A stretch of 64,000 nt of DNA from Streptomyces sp. 130 (GTDB lineage: Bacteria; Actinomycetota; Actinomycetes; Streptomycetales; Streptomycetaceae), in the NCBI RefSeq assembly GCF_007096885.1, contig NZ_VJNO01000009.1, forward strand, positions 124,001 to 188,000, in the 5' to 3' direction. How positions within the stretch are numbered: the stretch's first letter is position 1; each line of letters begins with the position of its first letter. Shown here piece by piece: positions 40,783 to 50,162 of this stretch. The notes beneath the pieces are model-generated. The model was given only the letters and a program-made list of their open reading frames with translations. It was not told the DNA's origin and searched no databases. The position numbers and the translations under genes were made by a program.

Positions 40783-41591
40783 GCGCGGCGGCCCCCCTCA
40801 CCCTGCTGTACGTGCCCGGTGACCGGCCGGACGTCGTGCGCAAGGCGGCCGGCTCGGGGGCGGACGTGGTGATCGTGGACCTGGAGGACGCGGTCGCCCC
40901 CGACCGCAAGGAGTACGCCCGGGCCGCGACGGTGGAGCTGCTGTCGGACCCGCCGTCCGCCACGGCGCCGCCGCTGCATGTGCGGGTCAACGACGAGGCG
41001 GACGTGCTGGCGCTGGCCGGGCTGCCGGGGCTGGGCGGGCTGCGGCTGCCGAAGATCACCCACGCCGCGTCCGTCCACCGCATCGCGGCGCTGGCCCCCG
41101 GGGTGGCCCTGTGCCCTCTCCTGGAGTCGGCCCTCGGCATCGAGCACGCCTACTCGGTGGCCTCCGCCCACCCCCAGGTCCGCGCCATCGCCCTGGGCGA
41201 GGCGGACCTCCGCGCGGACCTGGGCGTACGGGAGGACGCGGGGCTGGACTGGTCGCGCGGCCGGCTGGTGGTCGCCGCCCGGGCGGCGGGCCTGGCGCCG
41301 CCCGCGCAGTCGGTGTTCGCGGACGTCCGGGACCTGGACGGGCTCTGGTCCTCCTGCGCCCACGGGCGGGCCCTGGGTTTCCTGGGCCGGGCGGCGATCC
41401 ACCCCCGCCAGCTCCCGGTGATCGAACGCGCGTTCCGTCCGACGCCGCAGGAGGTGGAGGCGGCCTGGGAGATCGTGGAGGCGGCCCGCGACCAGGCGGG
41501 GGCCCAGGCCCTTCCGGACGGACGCTTCGTGGACGCGGCGGTGGTCGCGCAGGCGCGGCGGACGCTGGCGCTGGCCCAGCGGAAGCGGTGA
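40779..41591 (+). CDS. CitE-like CoA-ester lyase (HpcH/HpaI family)
   Basis: A 270-residue TIM-barrel protein starting at GTG 40779 in a GTGA overlap. It begins LLYVPGDRPDVVRKA, with the metal-binding VIVDLEDAVAPDRK and the family's LRLPKITH, CPLLESALGIEHAY, LGEADLRADLG and GRAAIHPRQLPVIERAF. Enzymes of this type split malyl-, citramalyl- or 3-hydroxyacyl-CoA into acetyl-CoA or propionyl-CoA plus an oxoacid. It is the last gene of the operon; a strong hairpin begins 60 bp later. Confidence 0.92.
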   Translation: MSAAAPLTLLYVPGDRPDVVRKAAGSGADVVIVDLEDAVAPDRKEYARAATVELLSDPPSATAPPLHVRVNDEADVLALAGLPGLGGLRLPKITHAASVHRIAALAPGVALCPLLESALGIEHAYSVASAHPQVRAIALGEADLRADLGVREDAGLDWSRGRLVVAARAAGLAPPAQSVFADVRDLDGLWSSCAHGRALGFLGRAAIHPRQLPVIERAFRPTPQEVEAAWEIVEAARDQAGAQALPDGRFVDAAVVAQARRTLALAQRKR

Positions 41592-41616
41592 CCTGGCGCT
41601 CCGCCCGACCGCTTCG

Positions 41617-41630
41617 TCCTCAATCGCCGG
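41617..41630 (-). repeat. Second copy of the CCGGCGATTGAGGA element
   Basis: TCCTCAATCGCCGG is the exact complement of the core at 20946-20959. It lies in the short gap between the CitE-like gene and its terminator. Flanks partly agree (AAGCCC before the core in both). Confidence 0.65.
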
Positions 41631-41650
41631 ACGGGCCGGGCTTCACGGCT

Positions 41651-41680
41651 GAGGGGCCGCCGGAATCCCGGCGGCCCCTC
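41651..41680. terminator. Bidirectional terminator between the ARH operon and lgt
   Basis: A perfect 13-bp stem, GAGGGGCCGCCGG (41651-41663) and CCGGCGGCCCCTC (41668-41680), loop AATC. It separates converging genes and should stop both transcripts. Confidence 0.88.
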
Positions 41681-41699
41681 ACTCAGCTTGCGCGCGGCG

Positions 41700-42680
41700 T
41701 CAGCCCTTCGCGGCCTCCGCGGTACCGTCCGCCTTCGGCGCGTCCTCGTCGGCGTCCGCCTTCGGCGCGTCGGCGTCCGCCTCCGCGGCCGCCGGCTCGT
41801 CCGCCTCGGCCTCGTCCGCCTTCTCGTCGGCCTCGTCCGTCTTCTCCGAGGACTCCGGCGCCTCCGGCGCCCCGGGTTCCACGACCTCCTCGCGGCCCGG
41901 CCGGACCTTCGACGAGATCACGATGTACGTCACCGCCAGCACGAACACGATCAGCGCGGTCCACACGTTGAGCCGCAGGCCCAGGATGTGGTGCGCCTCG
42001 TCCACGCGCATGTATTCGATCCACGCGCGCCCCGCGCAGTAGGCCGCGACGTACAGGGCGAACGCCCGGCCGTGGCCCAGCTTGAAGCGGCGGTCGGCCC
42101 AGATCACCAGGACGGCCACCCCGACGCACCACAGCGACTCGTACAGGAAGGTCGGGTGGTAGGTGCCCGCGACCCGGTTCGGGCCCTCGCTGATCTTCAG
42201 CGCCCACGGGACGTCGGTCGCCCTGCCGTACAGCTCCTGGTTGAACCAGTTGCCCCAGCGCCCGCACGCCTGGGCGAGGGCGATGCCGGGGGCGAGGGCG
42301 TCCGCCCAGGCGGGCAGCGGGATTCCGCGGCGGCGGCAGCCGATCCAGGCACCGACCGCGCCCAGCGCGATCGCTCCCCAGATGCCGAGGCCGCCCTGCC
42401 AGATCTTGAAGGCGTCGACCCAGTCCTCACCGTCGCTGAAGTACAGCTGGTAGTCGGTGATGACGTGGTAGAGCCGGCCGCCGACAAGCCCGAAGGGCAC
42501 GGCCCAGACGGCGATGTCGGCGACGGTGCCGGCGGTGCCTCCTCGGGCGACCCAGCGCTTGTTGCCGAACCAGACGGCGACGAAGACACCGATGATGATG
42601 CAGAACGCGTAGCCGCGGAGCGGGATCGGTCCGAGATCGATCACGCCGGTCGACGGGCTGGGAATGTAGGCAAGGTTCAT
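41700..42680 (-). CDS. lgt: Prolipoprotein diacylglyceryl transferase
   Basis: A 326-residue membrane enzyme that attaches diacylglyceryl to the cysteine of lipoprotein precursors. It shows RGYAFCIIIGVFVAVWFG, GGRLYHVITDY, the signature GRWGNWFNQELYGRATD, and late YIVISSK after the last membrane segment. The final ~55 residues are an Asp/Glu/Ala-rich tail (EADEPAAAEADADAPKADAD) that is beyond the core and likely cytosolic. Start is ATG 42680. The next gene upstream is the DsbA-like gene, 114 bp away. Confidence 0.96.
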   Translation of the reverse strand: MNLAYIPSPSTGVIDLGPIPLRGYAFCIIIGVFVAVWFGNKRWVARGGTAGTVADIAVWAVPFGLVGGRLYHVITDYQLYFSDGEDWVDAFKIWQGGLGIWGAIALGAVGAWIGCRRRGIPLPAWADALAPGIALAQACGRWGNWFNQELYGRATDVPWALKISEGPNRVAGTYHPTFLYESLWCVGVAVLVIWADRRFKLGHGRAFALYVAAYCAGRAWIEYMRVDEAHHILGLRLNVWTALIVFVLAVTYIVISSKVRPGREEVVEPGAPEAPESSEKTDEADEKADEAEADEPAAAEADADAPKADADEDAPKADGTAEAAKG

Positions 42681-42794
42681 GGCAGCGTCGACGCTACCCT
42701 GCCGGGCGGGAGGTAGGACAACCCACCCGGCAACGTCTGGGTAACGAGCGGGCCCCCGATTCCCCCGACCGGCCCCCTCACCACCGCCTGCGGG

Positions 42795-43613
42795 CTACGG
42801 CGTGGCCGTGGCGGTGGCCGGCTTCTTGCCCTTGTTCGCCTCGGCGACCCACTTCTTCAGATTGGCCACGGTGATCGCCTCGTCGCCCTTCTTCGGGAAG
42901 ATCGACTCCCCGTTGAGCAGGGCCGTCGGCGTGCCCTGGAAGCCGCCTTCGCTGAAGGCCTTGTTGGACTTCTGCACCCACGCGTCGTGCGTGCCGTCCT
43001 CGACGCAGCCGCGGAATTCGGGCGTGTCGAGACCGTCGACCTTCTTGGCCAGCTCGATCAGCTTGTCGTTGTCACCGAAGGCGTCGTCGGTCTCCGCGGG
43101 CTGGTTGCTGTACAGCACGTCGTGGTAGGCGGGGAACTTTCCGGCGTCCTGCGCGCAGGCCGCCGCGTTGGCCGCCTTGAGGGAGCCGCTGCCGCCCATG
43201 TTGCCGTCGATGATCGTGGCGAGGTGGTAGTCGACCTTGATCTGGCCGTCGCGCTCCATCTCGTGGATCGTGTCGCGGAACGCGGTCTCGAACTGGGCGC
43301 AGACCGGGCAGCGGAAGTCCTCCCAGATGGTGAGGGTGGACGGGGCGTCGTCCGCGCCGACCCGGATGGCCAGGGCGTCCTTGCCGGTCGCTCCGGACGG
43401 GGCGACGGCGGGCCCGGACGCCTTGGACTTGTCGCTCTTGCCGTCGGTGTTCGCCGCGATCACGCCGACGACGGCGGCCAGGCCGAGGACCCCCACCACG
43501 GCCGTGGACACGATCAGCGTGCGGCGCCGGCGGTCGCGCGCCTTCGCCTGCTCACGCTGCTGGATCAGCCGGTCTCGCGCGGCCCTTTTACCCTGTTCGT
43601 TCTTCTCGCTCAC
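42795..43613 (-). CDS. Membrane-anchored DsbA/DsbG-like thioredoxin-fold protein
   Basis: A 272-residue protein starting at GTG 43613; the longer open frame crosses the trpA terminator and is rejected. Basic N-terminal ~45 residues precede one membrane segment (LIVSTAVVGVLGLAAVVGVIAA), placing the C-terminal domain outside. The thioredoxin-fold domain has the redox motif CPVC in WEDFRCPVCAQFE, a helical insert with further Cys, and the cis-Pro region FQGTPTALLNG. It would make or isomerise disulfides in exported proteins. Confidence 0.9.
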   Translation of the reverse strand: MSEKNEQGKRAARDRLIQQREQAKARDRRRRTLIVSTAVVGVLGLAAVVGVIAANTDGKSDKSKASGPAVAPSGATGKDALAIRVGADDAPSTLTIWEDFRCPVCAQFETAFRDTIHEMERDGQIKVDYHLATIIDGNMGGSGSLKAANAAACAQDAGKFPAYHDVLYSNQPAETDDAFGDNDKLIELAKKVDGLDTPEFRGCVEDGTHDAWVQKSNKAFSEGGFQGTPTALLNGESIFPKKGDEAITVANLKKWVAEANKGKKPATATATP

Positions 43614-43627
43614 ACCGCGCAAACGAC

Positions 43628-43655
43628 CCGGGGAGGCACTCGCGTGCCTCCCCGG
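43628..43655 (-). terminator. Terminator after trpA
   Basis: Perfect 12-bp stem CCGGGGAGGCAC (43628-43639) and GTGCCTCCCCGG (43644-43655) with a 4-nt loop, GCGA on the minus strand. It ends the trp operon. Confidence 0.88.
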
Positions 43656-43688
43656 ACCGAGGTCCACCCGTTCGGGTGATCTCAGGTG

Positions 43689-44501
43689 TCAGCGCTTTCG
43701 AACACCTTCGGCAAGCTCGGCCGCCAGTGAACGGACACCGGCGAGCCCGGTCGCCTCGTCGGGGGCGTCGAGCAGGCACTTGACGAAGGCCGAACCGACG
43801 ATGACGCCGTCGGCGAAGCCGGCGACCTCCGCGGCCTGGGCGGCGTCGGACACGCCGAGGCCGACGCAGACCGGCAGCTCGGTCGTGGCGCGGGTCCGCC
43901 GGACCAGGTCCTCCGCCTGCGCGCCGACCGAGGCGCGGGTGCCGGTGACGCCCATCAGGGACGCGGCGTAGACGAAGCCGGAGCCCGCGTCGGTGATGGT
44001 GGCGATCCGCTCGTCCTTGCTGCTGGGCGCGACGACGAAGACGGTGGCCAGACCGTGCCGCCCCGCGTGCTCGCGCCACAGCGCGGACTCCTGGACCGGC
44101 AGGTCGGGCAGGATGCACCCGGCGCCGCCCGCCTCGGCCAGCTCGGCCGTGAACCGCTCGACGCCGTACCGGTCGATCGGGTTCCAGTACGTCATGACGA
44201 GGATCGGCGCCCCGGTGGCCTCGTGGGCCTCGCGGACCGTGCGCATCACGTCGGCGATCCGCACGCCGCCGCGCAGCGCGATGTCGTCGGCGGTCTGGAT
44301 GACCGGGCCGTCGAGCACCGGGTCGCTGTGCGGCAGCCCCACCTCGACGACGTCGGCGCCGCCCGCCACGACGGCCTTGACGGCCTCGATGCCGCCGTCG
44401 ACGGTCGGGAAGCCGGCCGGCAGGTACGCGATGAGCGCGGCCCGGTCCTCGGCCCGCGCGGCGGCGAGCGTGGTGTTCAGCAGTTCGATGTTGCCGCTCA
44501 C
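43689..44501 (-). CDS. trpA: Tryptophan synthase alpha subunit
   Basis: A 270-residue TIM-barrel enzyme splitting indole-3-glycerol phosphate to indole. Signature [14 protein letters not shown], the catalytic Glu in [19 protein letters not shown], Asp in [11 protein letters not shown], and [27 protein letters not shown] for phosphate binding. It starts at GTG 44501, overlapping the trpB stop (GTGA), and is the last gene of the trp cluster. Confidence 0.97.
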   Translation of the reverse strand: MSGNIELLNTTLAAARAEDRAALIAYLPAGFPTVDGGIEAVKAVVAGGADVVEVGLPHSDPVLDGPVIQTADDIALRGGVRIADVMRTVREAHEATGAPILVMTYWNPIDRYGVERFTAELAEAGGAGCILPDLPVQESALWREHAGRHGLATVFVVAPSSKDERIATITDAGSGFVYAASLMGVTGTRASVGAQAEDLVRRTRATTELPVCVGLGVSDAAQAAEVAGFADGVIVGSAFVKCLLDAPDEATGLAGVRSLAAELAEGVRKR

Positions 44502-45784
44502 AGCGCGTCCCCCTCGATCTCCGCGTCACCGCTGCCGGCGTCCGCCTCGACGGCCGCGTCGGTGTCGTACAGCCCGAAGTAGCGGGCCGCCGTGTCCATG
44601 TCCTTGTCGCCGCGCCCGGAGAGGTTGACGAGGATCAGCCCGTCCTTGCCCAGCTCCCGGCCGATCTCCAGCGCTCCGGCCAGCGCGTGCGCGCTCTCGA
44701 TGGCCGGGATGATGCCCTCGGTGCGGGAGAGCAGGCGCAGCGCCTGCATGGCCGCGTCGTCGGTGACGGCGCGGTACTCGCCCCGGCCCACGTCCTTGAG
44801 GTAGGCGTGCTCGGGGCCGATGCCCGGGTAGTCCAGGCCGGCCGAGATGGAGTACGGCTCGGTGATCTGGCCCTCGTCGTCCTGGAGGACGTAGCTGCGC
44901 GAGCCGTGCAGGATGCCGGGCTCGCCCGCGGTGAGGGTCGCCGCGTGCTCGCCGGTCTCCACGCCGTGTCCGGCGGGCTCGCAGCCGATGAGGCGGACCT
45001 CCGCGTCGGGCACGAAGGCGTGGAAGAGGCCGATGGCGTTGGAACCGCCGCCGACGCAGGCGACGGCCGCGTCCGGCAGCCGGCCGGCCTGCTCCAGGAT
45101 CTGGCGTCTGGCCTCCACGCCGATGACGCGGTGGAAGTCGCGGACCATCGCCGGGAAGGGGTGCGGTCCGGCGACCGTGCCGAAGAGGTAGTGGGTGCGG
45201 TCCACGTTGGCGACCCAGTCGCGGAACGCCTCGTTGATGGCGTCCTTGAGGGTGCGCGAGCCGGACTTCACGGCGATGACCTCGGCGCCCAGGATGCGCA
45301 TGCGCGCCACGTTCAGCGCCTGGCGCCGGGTGTCGATCTCGCCCATGTAGATGGTGCAGTCGAGGCCGAAGAGGGCGCAGGCGGTCGCGGTGGCGACGCC
45401 GTGCTGGCCGGCGCCGGTCTCCGCGATGACCCGGGTCTTGCCCATGCGCCGGGTCAGCAGCGCCTGGCCCAGCACGTTGTTGATCTTGTGCGAGCCGGTG
45501 TGGTTCAGGTCCTCGCGCTTGAGGAAGACGCGGGCTCCGCCGGCGTGCTCGGCGAAGCGGGGCACCTCGGTGAGGGCACTGGGCCGTCCGGTGTAGTGGA
45601 CCATCAGCTCGCCGAGCTCGGCGGCGAACGCGGGGTCGGCCTTGGCCTTCTCGTACTCGACGGCGACCTCGTCCACGGCGGCGACCAGCGCCTCCGGGAT
45701 GAACTTGCCGCCGTACGCGCCGAAGTAGCCCTCGGCGCTGGGGATCAGACCCTCCGGGTCCGGGATGAAGAAGTCGGAAGACAT
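44498..45784 (-). CDS. trpB: Tryptophan synthase beta subunit
   Basis: A 428-residue PLP enzyme making tryptophan from indole and serine. The start at ATG 45784 is set by GAGGAG ten bases upstream; an open extension of 8 codons has no site. PLP-Lys is in [18 protein letters not shown], with [15 protein letters not shown] and [15 protein letters not shown]. The last ~25 residues form an acidic tail. It is coupled to trpA, and a strong hairpin precedes it. Confidence 0.97.
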   Translation of the reverse strand: MSSDFFIPDPEGLIPSAEGYFGAYGGKFIPEALVAAVDEVAVEYEKAKADPAFAAELGELMVHYTGRPSALTEVPRFAEHAGGARVFLKREDLNHTGSHKINNVLGQALLTRRMGKTRVIAETGAGQHGVATATACALFGLDCTIYMGEIDTRRQALNVARMRILGAEVIAVKSGSRTLKDAINEAFRDWVANVDRTHYLFGTVAGPHPFPAMVRDFHRVIGVEARRQILEQAGRLPDAAVACVGGGSNAIGLFHAFVPDAEVRLIGCEPAGHGVETGEHAATLTAGEPGILHGSRSYVLQDDEGQITEPYSISAGLDYPGIGPEHAYLKDVGRGEYRAVTDDAAMQALRLLSRTEGIIPAIESAHALAGALEIGRELGKDGLILVNLSGRGDKDMDTAARYFGLYDTDAAVEADAGSGDAEIEGDAL

Positions 45785-45844
45785 GCGGAATGTGCTCCTC
45801 GTCGTCACAGGGGTGGCTGCACCGTCTGCGCCGTGGGCGGAGCG

Positions 45845-45869
45845 CCGCCCCGGTCCTGGACCGGGGCGG
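45845..45869 (-). terminator. Strong hairpin between trpM and trpB
   Basis: CCGCCCCGGTCC (45845-45856) and GGACCGGGGCGG (45858-45869) are perfect complements around one base. It lies after trpM and 61 bp before trpB. It could be a terminator, attenuator or processing site separating trpCM from trpBA. Confidence 0.7.
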
Positions 45870-45881
45870 TTGCGGGCTCGC

Positions 45882-46046
45882 CTACAGCGCGCGCCCGGTG
45901 CGCCATCGCATGCCGTTGACCTGGCCTGGCTCGGCGCCGATCACGTACCGCACCCGCCGGCCGTGCACCCGGCGCGCGGGCGCCCGGCAGCCGCGGTGCC
46001 ACGAGGGCAACGCGCAGCGCATCGGCTCGGGGGGCGGGAGGGGCAC
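45882..46046 (-). CDS. trpM: TrpM-like small protein
   Basis: A small gene between trpC and trpB. The frame ends in [21 protein letters not shown] and gives 54 residues from GTG 46046 or 46 from ATG 46022; neither has a clear ribosome site, and GTG 46046 is 8 bp after the trpC stop. The middle is rich in Arg and Cys ([17 protein letters not shown]). Position and the C-terminus agree with TrpM, described in Streptomyces coelicolor as a small protein that modulates tryptophan synthesis and differentiation. The identification is from memory of the family. Confidence 0.75.
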   Translation of the reverse strand: MPLPPPEPMRCALPSWHRGCRAPARRVHGRRVRYVIGAEPGQVNGMRWRTGRAL

Positions 46047-46053
46047 GGGCGGG

Positions 46054-46863
46054 TCAGCCCCGTCCGTGGCGCAGCGCCGGGTGGGCGCCGGCGGCGACGA
46101 GGTCCGCGACGGCGGTGCGCGGGTCGCGGCCGGTGACCAGGGACTCGCCGACCAGCACGGCGTCGGCGCCGGCGTTGGCGTAGGCGATCAGGTCGTGCGG
46201 GCCGCGGACGCCGGACTCGGCCACCTTGACGATGTGGTCCGGGATCTCGGGGGCGACGCGCTCGAAGGTGGAGCGGTCGACCTTGAGGTCCTTGAGGTTG
46301 CGCGCGTTGACGCCGACGATGCGGGCCCCGGCCTGGACGGCGCGCTCCGCCTCCTCCTCGTCGTGCGCCTCGACCAGCGGCGTGAGGCCGATGGACTCGG
46401 CGCGCTCGATCAGGGAGACCAGGGCCTCCTGTTCGAGGGCGGCGACGATCAGCAGCACGAGGTCGGCGCCGTAGGCGCGCGCCTCCCACAGCTGGTACGA
46501 GGTGACGATGAAGTCCTTGCGGAGGATCGGGATGTCGACCTTGGCGCGGACGGCCTCCAGGTCCGCCAGCGAGCCGCCGAAGCGGCGCTCCTCGGTGAGG
46601 ACGGAGATGACGGAGGCCCCGCCGGCCTCGTAGTCCGCGGCGAGCGCGGCCGGGTCGGCGATGGCGGCCAGCGCGCCCTTGGAGGGGCTGGAGCGCTTGA
46701 CCTCGCAGATGACGGTCACGCCCTCGCCGCGCAGGGCGGCGACGCCGTCCTTGGCGCGGGGGGCGCGGGCGGCGCGTTCCTTGAGCTCGTCGAGGCTGAC
46801 CCGCGCCTGCCGCTCCGCGAGGTCGGCGCGCACGCCGTCGATGATCTCGTCGAGCACACTCAC
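46054..46863 (-). CDS. trpC: Indole-3-glycerol phosphate synthase
   Basis: A 269-residue TIM-barrel enzyme closing the indole ring. It starts at GTG 46863 with GGAAGGGGG upstream; another GTG two codons in is possible. Catalytic Lys and Glu are in [21 protein letters not shown] has the second Lys, [12 protein letters not shown] and [11 protein letters not shown] follow, and [10 protein letters not shown] with VLVGESLV binds phosphate. It heads the trpCMBA block read leftward. Confidence 0.97.
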   Translation of the reverse strand: MSVLDEIIDGVRADLAERQARVSLDELKERAARAPRAKDGVAALRGEGVTVICEVKRSSPSKGALAAIADPAALAADYEAGGASVISVLTEERRFGGSLADLEAVRAKVDIPILRKDFIVTSYQLWEARAYGADLVLLIVAALEQEALVSLIERAESIGLTPLVEAHDEEEAERAVQAGARIVGVNARNLKDLKVDRSTFERVAPEIPDHIVKVAESGVRGPHDLIAYANAGADAVLVGESLVTGRDPRTAVADLVAAGAHPALRHGRG

Positions 46864-46972
46864 GCGAGCGGCCCCCTTCCGGAACGGTGACAGAAAAACG
46901 TAGCAGGCCACGGGCTCAGCCACTCCGATGTTATCCGCAGGAGGACGCCGGGCCCGCATCCGGCCGCCGGCT

Positions 46973-46989
46973 GTCCCACTGGCTGGGAC
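46973..46989 (-). terminator. Hairpin after the DUF2752 gene
   Basis: GTCCCA (46973-46978) and TGGGAC (46984-46989) form a 6-bp stem directly after the DUF2752 stop at 46991. It is short, so termination may be partial and let trpC be read through. Confidence 0.5.
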
Positions 46990-46990
46990 T

Positions 46991-47506
46991 TCACGGGGCG
47001 AGCACGGCGCCGAAGGGGAGGTTCCGGATGACCGTGAAGAGCAGCAGTACGGCGCCGATCGCCCACCAGTGCACGGGGCGCGGTGCGATCCGCAGGGGCC
47101 TGCCGCGGGCCTCGCGGATCAGCCATACGGTCCACAGCGCGGCGAAGACCGCGTAGCCGGCCACGGCGAGCGCGTTCGCGCCGAAGGCGCTGGCCAGGTC
47201 GCCGTGGGCGAAGGCGTGGGCGCTGCGGAGGCCGCCGCAGCCGGGGCAGTAGACGCCGGTGAACCGCAGCAGCGGACAGACGGGGTAGTGGCCGGGCTGG
47301 TTCGGGTCGACGGTCGCGACGTATCCGAAGGCGCCGACGACGGCGGCGAGCACGCCCGCCGGGACGGCGATCCGCCGCAGCCGCGAGGCGCCGGCCGGGG
47401 CCGTGGGGAAGAGGGGGCCCCGGACGGGGGCGAAGGGCGGCGGCCCGGGGGCCGGGGCCGGTGCGGGGTCCGACGGGGCGGCGGAGGGGGTTGGCGTTGC
47501 GTCCAC
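46991..47506 (-). CDS. DUF2752 membrane protein
   Basis: A 171-residue protein starting at GTG 47506. A Pro/Ala-rich N-terminal ~50 residues precedes three to four membrane segments. The family motif is [28 protein letters not shown], with conserved Cys that may bind metal, then FGANALAV. Function is unknown. It lies between a trp-associated group and trpC, all on the minus strand. Confidence 0.85.
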   Translation of the reverse strand: MDATPTPSAAPSDPAPAPAPGPPPFAPVRGPLFPTAPAGASRLRRIAVPAGVLAAVVGAFGYVATVDPNQPGHYPVCPLLRFTGVYCPGCGGLRSAHAFAHGDLASAFGANALAVAGYAVFAALWTVWLIREARGRPLRIAPRPVHWWAIGAVLLLFTVIRNLPFGAVLAP

Positions 47507-47583
47507 CCGGTGATTGTCGCCGCTGACGCGAAAAGGCGCAGCCCGGTCCGGGCCGCGCCTCTCCGGCGTGGGTGGTGCGGGGG

Positions 47584-47832
47584 TCAGGAGGTCTGCGCCT
47601 GGCCGGCGCGCGCGCGGGCGGCGCGCAGCTCGGCCGACTCCTTCGGCATGCCGAGGCCCGCGGCCTTCATCGCGAGGCCGACGACACCACCGAGCAGGAC
47701 GACGCCCATGCCGGCCCAGAAGCCGGCCGGGTTGGCCGCGACCATGAAGACGCCCGCGACGCAGAAGCCGATGAAGGCGATGATGACACCCGTCCAGGCG
47801 GCCGGGGTGTGTCCGTGGCTGCTGCCCGCCAT
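47584..47832 (-). CDS. HGxxPAAW-family small membrane protein
   Basis: An 82-residue protein. It begins with GSSHGHTPAAW, the motif that names this actinobacterial family, followed by two membrane segments (VIIAFIGFCVAGVFMVAANP and GFWAGMGVVLLGGVVGLAMK) and a charged Ala/Arg tail. It is regularly found beside trp genes in Streptomyces. The function is unknown. ATG 47832 has GGAG-type purines upstream (reverse of CTCCTC). Confidence 0.85.
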   Translation of the reverse strand: MAGSSHGHTPAAWTGVIIAFIGFCVAGVFMVAANPAGFWAGMGVVLLGGVVGLAMKAAGLGMPKESAELRAARARAGQAQTS

Positions 47833-47953
47833 GAGTTGCTCCTCGTTGGTGTTGCGCTGTTGGAATCGCTCGGGTCGCTGTGCCCACGGCCCGTGCCGCT
47901 GTGCCAGCTCACCGTCATTGTCCCGTACGTGCGGGTAGGACGTGAGCTGGGGG

Positions 47954-48610
47954 TCATGCCTCGCGCGTCGGGTCCTCGCCGCGGTCCAGGGCCTTCCACA
48001 GATCCTCCGGCCGGTCGGGGTCGACCGGGCGGGGGGCCTTGCGGGGGCGGGGGGTGCCGTCGCGCTCGTAGCGCCCGGACATCGTGGGCCACCGGTCGCC
48101 GTAGCGCAGGGCGAGCAGCCCGGCGAGCAGGATCAGCAGGCCGCCGGCCGCCGTCACGTACGGCCAGGCGGTGTGGCTGAGGGCCGTGATGGTGGCGGCG
48201 CTGTCACCGCTGGTCTGCGCGGCCTTCTCGTCCAGCGCCCCGCTGTCGGACGCGCCGAGGAAGGCGCTGAGCGCGGCGCCGAGCCCGCTGAGCGCGAGGA
48301 GTCCGGCGACCACGCGCCGCCCGGCGCCGCGCACGGCGAAGACGGCGACGAGGGCGGCCAGGCCGACGATCGCGAGGGCCGCGGGGAGTCCGGTGACGTC
48401 CTGCCCGTCGGCGCTCAGCGGCAGGGTGCCGCCGCCGACCGGGGCCTTGCCCTCGGCCCAGGTCTGCCCGGAGGCGAGGAGGACGACGGTCGCGCCGGCC
48501 GCCCCGAGGAGCAGGCCGGCGGCCAGGGTGCGGCGGCTCCCCGCACTGTCGGGCGCGGCGGCGGCTTCGGTACGGGGCTGGGGTACGGGGACAGCACTCA
48601 CGTACTCCAC
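47954..48610 (-). CDS. Trp-biosynthesis-associated membrane protein (TIGR02234-like)
   Basis: A 218-residue protein starting at GTG 48610 (GTG 48601 is an alternative). Four membrane segments are visible: RRTLAAGLLLGAAGATVVLLASG, LPAALAIVGLAALVAVFAV, VVAGLLALSGLGAALSAFLG and WPYVTAAGGLLILLAGLLAL, with an extracytoplasmic loop with GQTWAEG after the first. The tail is charged (PEDLWKALDRGEDPT). It is linked to trp genes in actinobacteria, but its activity is unknown. It follows trpE by 53 bp. Confidence 0.85.
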   Translation of the reverse strand: MEYVSAVPVPQPRTEAAAAPDSAGSRRTLAAGLLLGAAGATVVLLASGQTWAEGKAPVGGGTLPLSADGQDVTGLPAALAIVGLAALVAVFAVRGAGRRVVAGLLALSGLGAALSAFLGASDSGALDEKAAQTSGDSAATITALSHTAWPYVTAAGGLLILLAGLLALRYGDRWPTMSGRYERDGTPRPRKAPRPVDPDRPEDLWKALDRGEDPTREA

Positions 48611-48663
48611 TATCCCTCACCGGCCCGGAACGCCCCACCGCACCCCTGGCGCGGGCGCACCGC

Positions 48664-50151
48664 TCAGGCGCCGCCGAGGCGGTTGGCGGTGTGGACGGCG
48701 CGGAGGACGGCCGCCGCCTTGTTGCGGCACTCGGTGTCCTCGGCGACCGGGTCGGAGTCGGCGACGACGCCCGCGCCGGCCTGGACGTACGCGGTGCCGT
48801 CGCGGAGCAGGGCGGTGCGGATGGCGATGGCGGTGTCGGAGTCCCCGGCGAAGTCGAGGTAGCCGACGCAGCCCCCGTACAGGCCCCGGCGGGTGGGCTC
48901 CAGCTCCTCGATGATCTGGAGGGCGCGGGGCTTGGGGGCGCCGGAGAGGGTGCCGGCCGGGAAGCAGGCGGTGAGCACGTCGAAGGCGGTGCGCCCCTCG
49001 GCGACCTTTCCGGTGACGGTGGAGACGATGTGCATCACGTGCGAGTAGCGCTCGATGGACATGAAGTCGACCACCTCGACGCTGCCCGGTTCGCAGACCC
49101 GGCCCAGGTCGTTGCGGCCGAGGTCGACGAGCATCAGGTGCTCGGCGCGCTCCTTGGGGTCGGCGAGGAGTTCGTCGGCGAGGGCCTGGTCCTCCTGCGG
49201 GGTGGCGCCGCGGTGCCGGGTGCCGGCGATGGGGTGGACCATGGCGCGGCCGTCCTCGACCTTGACCAGGGCCTCGGGGCTGGACCCGGCGACGTCGAAG
49301 CCGTCGAACCGGAAGAGGTACATGTACGGCGAGGGGTTGGTGGCGCGCAGCACCCGGTAGACGTCGAGGGCGCTCGCCGTGCACGGGGTCTCGAAGCGCT
49401 GGGAGGGCACCACCTGGAAGGCTTCGCCGGCCCGGATGCGCTCCTTCACGTCCTCGACGGCGTCCTGGTAGGCCTGGCCGCCCCAGAGCGCGGTGTACGG
49501 GGGGAGCTCGGAGGGGGGCAGGGAGGCGGGGGTGTTCTCGACGGGGCGGCGCAGGTCGTGCTCCATCGCGTCGAGCCGGGCGACGGCGTCGGCGTGCGCC
49601 TCGTCGACGCCGGTGGCCAGGTCGTTGTGGTTGATGGCGTTGGCGATGAGCAGGACGCTGCCGTCCCAGTGGTCCAGGACCGCGAGGTCGGAGGTGAGCA
49701 GCATGGTCAGCTCGGGGAGCTTCAGGTCGTCGCCGCCGCTCTCGCCGATCTTCTCCAGGCGGCGCACGATGTCGTAGCCGAGGTAGCCGACCATGCCGCC
49801 GGTGAAGGGCGGGAGGCCGGACTCCCGGTCGTGCGGGGTGTGCAGGGCCTCGATGGTGGCGCGCAGGGCGTGCAGCGGGTCGCCGTCGACGGGGACGCCG
49901 ACCGGCGGGGTGCCGAGCCAGTGGGCCTCGCCGTCGCGGGTGGTCAGCGTGGCCGCGCTGCGTACGCCGATGAAGGAGTAGCGCGACCAGGTGCGGCCGT
50001 TCTCCGCGGATTCCAGGAGGAAGGTGCCGGTGCGCTCGCCCGCGAGCTTGCGGTAGAGCCCGACGGGGGTGTCGCCGTCCGCGAGGAGGCGGCGGGTGAC
50101 GGGGATGACGCGCCGGTCGACGGCCAGCTTGCGGAAGGTGTCGAGGTCCAT
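48664..50151 (-). CDS. trpE: Anthranilate synthase component I
   Basis: A 495-residue enzyme converting chorismate to anthranilate. N-terminal feedback region includes [19 protein letters not shown], whose LLES segment forms the tryptophan site. The chorismate-binding domain shows [15 protein letters not shown]-like content, [44 protein letters not shown], and [23 protein letters not shown]. It starts at ATG 50151, 11 bp after the hisI stop. The glutaminase subunit TrpG is not in the window. Confidence 0.96.
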   Translation of the reverse strand: MDLDTFRKLAVDRRVIPVTRRLLADGDTPVGLYRKLAGERTGTFLLESAENGRTWSRYSFIGVRSAATLTTRDGEAHWLGTPPVGVPVDGDPLHALRATIEALHTPHDRESGLPPFTGGMVGYLGYDIVRRLEKIGESGGDDLKLPELTMLLTSDLAVLDHWDGSVLLIANAINHNDLATGVDEAHADAVARLDAMEHDLRRPVENTPASLPPSELPPYTALWGGQAYQDAVEDVKERIRAGEAFQVVPSQRFETPCTASALDVYRVLRATNPSPYMYLFRFDGFDVAGSSPEALVKVEDGRAMVHPIAGTRHRGATPQEDQALADELLADPKERAEHLMLVDLGRNDLGRVCEPGSVEVVDFMSIERYSHVMHIVSTVTGKVAEGRTAFDVLTACFPAGTLSGAPKPRALQIIEELEPTRRGLYGGCVGYLDFAGDSDTAIAIRTALLRDGTAYVQAGAGVVADSDPVAEDTECRNKAAAVLRAVHTANRLGGA

Positions 50152-50162
50152 GGCGGCAGACC

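Noticed and set aside
42795-43667. The DsbA-like protein starting at 43667
   Set aside because: That start lies in the trpA terminator hairpin and adds no recognisable signal; GTG 43613 gives the usual basic N-terminus and anchor.
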